54,131 nucleotides of DNA from Acidobacteriota bacterium (GTDB lineage Bacteria; Acidobacteriota; Thermoanaerobaculia; Multivoradales; SZUA-115). The stretch covers positions 1 through 54,131 of the forward strand of contig JAJRVQ010000145.1 in the NCBI GenBank assembly GCA_024277255.1. The letters are read 5' to 3'. The notes beneath the pieces are model-generated. The model was not told the DNA's origin. It saw nothing but the letters and a program-made list of their open reading frames with translations, and did no database searches. The stretch's first letter is position 1; each line of letters begins with the position of its first letter. Of this stretch, positions 50,006-54,131 are shown piece by piece. The translations under genes were made by a program, and so were the position numbers.

Positions 50006-51811
50006 ATGAGCGAGAGTCGAGAGAAGCGGCAGGCGGAGCGGGGAACTGAGCCGAGAACCGTAGAGGAAGCGCAGGGCGGCGGGGGAGTGAGTCGGCGGGA
50101 CTTGTTGCGCTGGAGTGCTTTGGCTGGGGCGGGCGCTTCGCTCGGCGTTGCCGGCGGCGAGGCGGAGGCGCTCAGCGAGGCGGAGGTTGGTGAGAGCCAC
50201 ATTGGCGGCTCGATCGTGGAGGCGTCGATCGTCGATCTGCAATCGGCGATGGCCGACGGCAGGTTGACTTCATTGGGGTTGGTCAACCGCTACCTGGCGC
50301 GCATCCAGGTGCTCGACCGGCACGGGGCGCGGGTGCGTTCGGTGCTCGAACTGAACCCGGATGCGCGGGCGATCGCCCATGCACTCGACCGGGAGCGCCG
50401 CGCCAGCGGCCCGCGGGGACCGCTCCACGGGATTCCGATCCTGCTCAAGGACAACATCGACACGGCCGACTCGATGATGACCACCGCCGGCTCGCTGGCG
50501 CTGGTCGGGGCGGCGCCGCTTGAGGATTTGACCGTAGCCGCCAAGTTGCGCGCCGCCGGAGCGGTGATTCTGGGCAAGGCCAATCTGAGCGAGTGGGCCA
50601 ACTTTCGCAGCTTCAATTCGTCGAGCGGCTGGAGCGGGCGCGGCGGCCAGTGCAAGAATCCCTACGTGCTCGACCGCAACCCCTGTGGATCGAGTTCGGG
50701 CTCGGCGGCAGCGGTCGCGGCCAGCTTCGCGGCGGCGGCGCTGGGTACCGAGACCGACGGCTCGATCGTCTGCCCGGCTTCGGCCAACGCCGTCGTGGGG
50801 ATCAAGCCGACGGTCGGCCTGACCAGCCGGGCCGGGGTGGTGCCGATCTCGGCGACGCAGGACACGGTGGGTCCTCAAGGGCGCACCGTGGGCGACGCCG
50901 CGGCGGTGCTCGGCGCGCTCACCGGCGTCGACCCGCGCGATCCGGCGACGCAGGCGAGCGCCGGCAACAGCTTCAGCGACTACACCGCCTTCCTCGACCC
51001 CGACGGTCTGCAAGGAGCGCGCATCGGTGTCGCCCGCACCGGCTTCGTCGGCGCCTCGGAGGAGACCGACGCCATCTTCGAGTCGGCGGTGGCGGCGATG
51101 GCGGCGGCCGGCGCCACGATCGTCGACCCGGCCGACATTCCGACCATCAACCAGCTCAACGCCGACCCGGCCGAGCTGATCGTCCTGGTCTTCGAGTTCA
51201 AGCGCGACCTCAACACCTATCTCGCCACCCGACCCGGCATCCCCGTCGCCAGCCTCGCCGACTGCATCCAGTTCAACCTGGACAATGCCGACCGTGAGTT
51301 GAAGTTCTTCCTGCAAGAACTCTTCGATCTGGCCGAGTCCGACCCGTTCACCGAGCAGCAGTACCTCGACGCCTTGGTGCGCGGCAGGATGCTGGCCGGT
51401 GAGCAGGGCATCGACGCGGTGATGGACCAGTTCAACCTCGACGCGCTGGTGGCGCCGACCAACTCGCCCGCCTGGCCCACCGACCTGATCAACGGCGACC
51501 ACTTCGTCCTCGGCAGCTCCTCCGCCGCAGCGGTCGCCGGCTACCCGCTGATCACCGTCCCCGCCGGCTTCTCCTTCGGTCTCCCGGTGGGTATCACCTT
51601 CATGGGCCGCGCCTGGAGCGAGCCAACGCTGATCAAGGTGGCTTCCGGTTTCGAAGCGGCGACACAAGTGCGGCGGCGGCCCAAGTTCGTTCCTACGTTG
51701 CGGCTGAACAAATCGGCGGCCGTGCGGCGGCCGGCAGGCGGGGCGAATCCTCAGCGGTGGCTTTCGCGATTGGAGGCAGCGGTCCCCACCCGGCGGCCAC
51801 TGGGTCTCTAA
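50006..51811 (+). CDS. Exported amidase-signature (AS) family hydrolase with Tat-like signal
   Basis: 601 residues. A twin-arginine motif SRRDLLRW (about residues 29-36) and an Ala/Gly-rich region predict Tat export. The AS-family triad appears as LLKDNIDT (Lys), the Gly/Ser-rich GSSSGSAAAVAASFAAAALG and TDGSIVCPAS (catalytic serines), with GIKPTVGLTSRAGVVPIS. GGAGGACACC precedes the ATG. Such enzymes hydrolyse amide bonds; substrate unknown, and the exported location points to scavenging or wall turnover. The tail past residue 570 is Arg-rich. Confidence 0.9.
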   Translation: MSESREKRQAERGTEPRTVEEAQGGGGVSRRDLLRWSALAGAGASLGVAGGEAEALSEAEVGESHIGGSIVEASIVDLQSAMADGRLTSLGLVNRYLARIQVLDRHGARVRSVLELNPDARAIAHALDRERRASGPRGPLHGIPILLKDNIDTADSMMTTAGSLALVGAAPLEDLTVAAKLRAAGAVILGKANLSEWANFRSFNSSSGWSGRGGQCKNPYVLDRNPCGSSSGSAAAVAASFAAAALGTETDGSIVCPASANAVVGIKPTVGLTSRAGVVPISATQDTVGPQGRTVGDAAAVLGALTGVDPRDPATQASAGNSFSDYTAFLDPDGLQGARIGVARTGFVGASEETDAIFESAVAAMAAAGATIVDPADIPTINQLNADPAELIVLVFEFKRDLNTYLATRPGIPVASLADCIQFNLDNADRELKFFLQELFDLAESDPFTEQQYLDALVRGRMLAGEQGIDAVMDQFNLDALVAPTNSPAWPTDLINGDHFVLGSSSAAAVAGYPLITVPAGFSFGLPVGITFMGRAWSEPTLIKVASGFEAATQVRRRPKFVPTLRLNKSAAVRRPAGGANPQRWLSRLEAAVPTRRPLGL

Positions 51812-51884
51812 GACCCTCCAAAAGTCCTCGCTCCCAAGATCAAGGCTTCAGCAAAGAACCGAGGGGAAAATCTAGGCAGAGATT

Positions 51885-51920
51885 TCTTGCAGAATAGAAA
51901 TGGACTTCTATTCTGCAAGA
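51885..51920. terminator. Perfect 15-bp hairpin
   Basis: TCTTGCAGAATAGAA (51885-51899) pairs with 51906-51920 around a 6-base loop. It is AT-rich in a GC-rich region, and may be a terminator for the amidase or a relic of a mobile element. No distinct U-run follows. Confidence 0.4.
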
Positions 51921-51980
51921 CCCCAAGCGCGCCAAGAAAAGCCAGGCCGAGAGCCAAAGGCGCGAGGCTTCTCCACCCAC

Positions 51981-52019
51981 ACCACCTCTCAAGGCGCGGA
52001 GGTTCCCGCGAAGCGACCT
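51981..52019 (+). repeat. 39-bp direct repeat, left copy
   Basis: Matches 53950-53988 in 38 of 39 positions (ACCACC(T/A)CTCAAGGCGC, then GGAGGTTCCCGCGAAGCGACCT). The two copies run in the same direction and enclose about 2 kb with a small gene and the CRISPR array. Likely a dispersed repeat or a recombination footprint. Confidence 0.65.
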
Positions 52020-52152
52020 GAGCCGGCGCGCACAGACCCATCGCCCTGCACAGATCGACTCGCGGAGGATCAGCGCCCGTGTGTGGCGGTGGAGCGCCAG
52101 CGACTCCTCCCTTGGGCGCGTATGAACCGCCACGAGGTGAATCCTCGTTGTC

Positions 52153-52557
52153 CTATGCGGGAATCTTAGGGCCGAAGAGACCGACCGGAATGCCATGTTG
52201 GCGACAAACGTTTGTCGCCTTGCGACTCAGAACTAGCAGGGATAGGAGGTTGACCAAAGGTACGACCATCGCGATCGCCCACACCCAGGCCACGGAGGAA
52301 CCGAGAGAGCGCGCGGTTCGGTAGCCGTAAATGGCGAGAGCGACCACGCTAGCCCAGATCATCGCGGATGCGGCTAGGGTCAGGATGACGGACGCCCAGC
52401 CAGGATCAGCGGCATTCACCCTACCGGCGGCGCTCAAGTCTTGCTGGACCATGAGAAAACTCTGCGGCAATGAGGCGACGATCTGAACCCCTACCCAAAG
52501 CACCAACCGCCGGTATGAATGGGCGAGAGCTGGTAAGTTGTTCTCCGTGGACACCAT
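52153..52557 (-). CDS. Small membrane protein of unknown function
   Basis: 134 residues from the ATG at 52557, with AAAGGAG upstream. Three to four hydrophobic segments (about 17-33, 53-78, 90-115) and short hydrophilic ends, with no catalytic motif visible. A GTGTTC-N9-GAACAC inverted repeat (52643-52663) lies about 86 bases upstream of its start and could be an operator. It is not similar to anything I recognise. It lies between the 39-bp repeat copies. Confidence 0.6.
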   Translation of the reverse strand: MVSTENNLPALAHSYRRLVLWVGVQIVASLPQSFLMVQQDLSAAGRVNAADPGWASVILTLAASAMIWASVVALAIYGYRTARSLGSSVAWVWAIAMVVPLVNLLSLLVLSRKATNVCRQHGIPVGLFGPKIPA

Positions 52558-53397
52558 GACATTCTCCTTTGGATTGGGAATGAACACCACCTCCCTACTG
52601 CTTCCGGTCCACCGATGTAGCCAGCTCCCTAGAGCAGCGGCAGTGTTCACAATGCAAGAACACGACACAGAAGCGAAAGGGGGTGTGGATGAGGCACTTT
52701 CCCATGACTATCGTCGAACCTAGAGCTACAGCACGGTTTCGTTTTGCCGGCTTCCTTCTGATGTGCCTAGCTGTTGGCTACCGGGGTGCAGCCGGTCAAG
52801 CTAACGCCGCTTGAGGAGTGGATCGCTCGCGGCCAACAGCGGCGTGACCGGCACCGGTTGGGCTCGATGCCGGCTCGCTAAGCGGTGAGATTTTTTCGGC
52901 CATCCACTCAACCTTTTCGCCAGACCGGGGTTCTTGCCAGTAAGAACGGTCAGCTTAGAGCGGCGCTCTTTCAACAGCGGAGGCGCTAAAGGCTGGCCTC
53001 GACCACCGGAAAGAGCCGTGAGAGCACCTCAACACCCATCCACCCTCCAACCTGGCCGGCTCTGGCCCGTCGTCGCCGAGCGCGCTGCCGGCATAGCCTC
53101 TTCGAGCCTGTCGGCTGCCAGCCTCACCTGGCCCGCGACCCGCGCGGCGACCACCGCTCGTTTCGCGGCCGCGACGAGCAAAATCTCAGCAGGGTGTCTA
53201 GCCTGCTGAGAGCCCCAAAAAGGGCCTTCTCTAGACACCCTCATGGAATCACGGCTAAATCTAATGTTTTCTTAGACTTACACGAAAAATGGCCCAACTC
53301 GGCACAACGCCAGTGCACGCCCGCGAGGTCCTCCGCCAGTAGGCTATGCACATGACCTAGATAAACCCTCTGGAATCAACGAGTTAAAAAGGCCGCC
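52558..53397. other. Large gene-poor stretch upstream of the CRISPR array
   Basis: About 840 bases with no confident gene. A 36-residue open frame at 52704-52814 has a hydrophobic start and ends AGQANAA, but has no Shine-Dalgarno sequence. 53185-53241 holds two mutually exclusive hairpins. The 53270-53397 part, AT-richer and just ahead of the first repeat, is the probable CRISPR leader. Other short frames here are unconvincing. Confidence 0.5.
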
Positions 53398-53942
53398 GTG
53401 GAAATCTCCGCACCACCCCGAGGGGAATTGCGACAAGACCTTGATTGAGCTGATCGAGCGCACAAAAGCAAAGTGGAAATCTCCGCACCACCCCGAGGGG
53501 AATTGCGACAGAATTGGAGCTAAGGGAGTTCCAAAACTCTCTCGCGGAGTGGAAATCTCCGCACCACCCCGAGGGGAATTGCGACATTGTCAACCGGCTC
53601 GGGGGCATCCTCGGGGACATAGAGTGGAAATCTCCGCACCACCCCGAGGGGAATTGCGACATCGCTATTTTTTTGTGTCTGGTGGTGGCTCTTCATTGTG
53701 GAAATCTCCGCACCACCCCGAGGGGAATTGCGACATTCGGTGGGACTGACTCACCAGCCCCTGACTATGTGGTGGAAATCTCCGCACCACCCCGAGGGGA
53801 ATTGCGACATCGTCACCGAGTAGGACGCCACGATCCAGCTCTGACGAGTGGAAATCTCCGCACCACCCCGAGGGGAATTGCGACGTGCCACGCGCTGCCA
53901 GAGTCCTGATTTTTCACTTGGTGGAAATCTCCGCACCACCCC
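53398..53942 (+). CRISPR. CRISPR array: seven full 37-bp repeats and one truncated repeat
   Basis: Full repeats start at 53398, 53473, 53549, 53624, 53698, 53772 and 53848 and are identical. The eighth, at 53921, stops after 22 bases. Each begins GTGGAAATCTCCGCACC and ends AATTGCGAC, with a CCCCGAGGGG hairpin in between. Spacers are 38, 39, 38, 37, 37, 39 and 36 bases. The 3' ATTGCGAC would give an 8-base crRNA 5' tag like that of some type III systems, so transcription is probably rightward with the leader on the left. No cas gene is in the window. The truncated last repeat meets a junction with a duplicated 39-bp sequence. Confidence 0.95.
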
Positions 53943-53949
53943 AAACACC

Positions 53950-53988
53950 ACCACCACTCAAGGCGCGGAGGTTCCCGCGAAGCGACCT
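53950..53988 (+). repeat. 39-bp direct repeat, right copy
   Basis: Second copy of the sequence at 51981-52019, with one difference. It starts eight bases after the broken CRISPR repeat and ends just where the insertion-sequence-like segment begins, marking a rearrangement boundary. Confidence 0.65.
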
Positions 53989-54131
53989 AATACTACTGTG
54001 TCAGAAATCTTGCTCTATGGGTTGCTTTTGTGCCAGGCTTGGGTCATGGCAACCATTGAGAAGTCGGCTCACCATCGCTTCGAAGAGTACGTGGAGCGTC
54101 TGCACCGCGCGATCGGTCACGCAGATCGCAA
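53989..54131 (+). mobile_element. Insertion sequence, left end (transposase-containing, runs off the window)
   Basis: The sequence changes character after the 39-bp repeat (taatactactgtgtcag), and a transposase-like reading frame starts at 54046. The probable terminal inverted repeat begins about 53989. The other end is beyond the window, so type and target duplication cannot be confirmed. It abuts the truncated array. Confidence 0.55.
54046..54131 (+). CDS. IS701/IS4-type transposase, N-terminal fragment
   Basis: 28 residues are visible from the ATG at 54046: MATIEKSAHHRFEEYVERLH, then RAIGHADR. The RFEEYVERLHRAIGHADR segment resembles the N-terminus of IS701-family DDE transposases as I recall it. 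The rest is cut off by the window edge. There is no Shine-Dalgarno sequence of note. Confidence 0.55.
   Translation, partial: MATIEKSAHHRFEEYVERLHRAIGHADR

Larger units (their letters stand above)
51812..52152. other. Gene-free stretch after the amidase with a perfect hairpin and a duplicated 39-bp sequence
   Basis: 341 bases without a convincing gene. It holds a 15-bp perfect hairpin (51885-51920) and the first copy of the 39-bp repeat (51981-52019). The remainder is GC-rich and shows no homology I recognise. Open frames on either strand lack ribosome sites. Confidence 0.55.

Noticed and set aside
50270..51667. 465-residue minus-strand frame over the amidase
   Set aside because: Antisense shadow of the well-supported amidase; the translation is Arg/Gly-rich with no recognisable domain.
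52704..52814. 36-residue frame with hydrophobic core ending AGQANAA
   Set aside because: Signal-peptide-like, but with no Shine-Dalgarno sequence and no homologue I recognise; too weak to call a gene.
53029..53244. 71-residue minus frame in the gene-poor stretch
   Set aside because: Covers the mutually exclusive hairpins and shows no ribosome site or family.
53384..53957. Open frames through the CRISPR array
   Set aside because: They are translations of the repeat (GWCGDFH-like and similar) produced by the 37-base periodicity, not genes.

Overview
This is a high-GC, gene-dense stretch of a Gram-negative bacterial chromosome. The outer-membrane machinery (LpxH, MlaEFD-type lipid transport, an OmpA-type lipoprotein), the GWxTD-domain protein, the VWFA-related secreted protein, the MglA fusion and several TPR regulators together suggest an Acidobacteriota-like organism, perhaps near Thermoanaerobaculia. 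That assignment is inference; no rRNA gene is present to confirm it.

Layout. 1-8 kb holds stress and housekeeping genes: a partial grpE and hrcA on the minus strand, then a DUF2520 dehydrogenase-like gene, an MglA GTPase fusion, nrdR, lon and thiL. 8-12.4 kb holds two regulators: a protein with two MerR-like helix-turn-helix domains, and a giant TPR/sigma-54 activator coupled to aroA. 12.4-19.3 kb is envelope and assembly: aroA, lpxH, a Mrp/ApbC ATPase, plsC, two small proteins and a GT39 glycosyltransferase. 20-27.5 kb holds mlaE-mlaF-mlaD, the UDP-sugar pair ugd-uxs, a YggX-like iron protein, a VTT membrane protein and a divergent ClpX-like ATPase. 27.7-36 kb has a large secreted metalloprotease, a TPR protein, FabH, a GWxTD protein, FolE and a methyltransferase.

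36-38.5 kb is the most unusual part. A SelW-like selenoprotein gene contains an in-frame UGA followed by a SECIS-like hairpin, so ordinary ORF calling misses it. Next come a small XRE-type DNA-binding protein and, convergent with it, a TPR protein. The TPR gene is preceded on its own strand by three tandem, previously uncalled genes for 36-38 residue hydrophobic peptides, each with its own Shine-Dalgarno sequence. The set resembles a peptide-sensing cassette or a tandem small-toxin locus; either reading is inference.

38.6-52 kb holds a secreted protein with carboxypeptidase-regulatory-like repeats, an ECF sigma factor coupled to a VWA protein, RlmD-like methyltransferase, an MBL hydrolase coupled to a type II GAPDH, a zinc-ribbon protein and a VWFA-related protein with overlapping 5' ends, an OmpA lipoprotein and a Tat-type amidase. 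The right end (52-54.1 kb) is a plastic zone. It has a small membrane protein, about 840 bases mostly without genes, a CRISPR array of seven full repeats and one truncated repeat with no cas genes in view, a 39-bp sequence duplicated on both sides of this zone, and the start of an insertion sequence.
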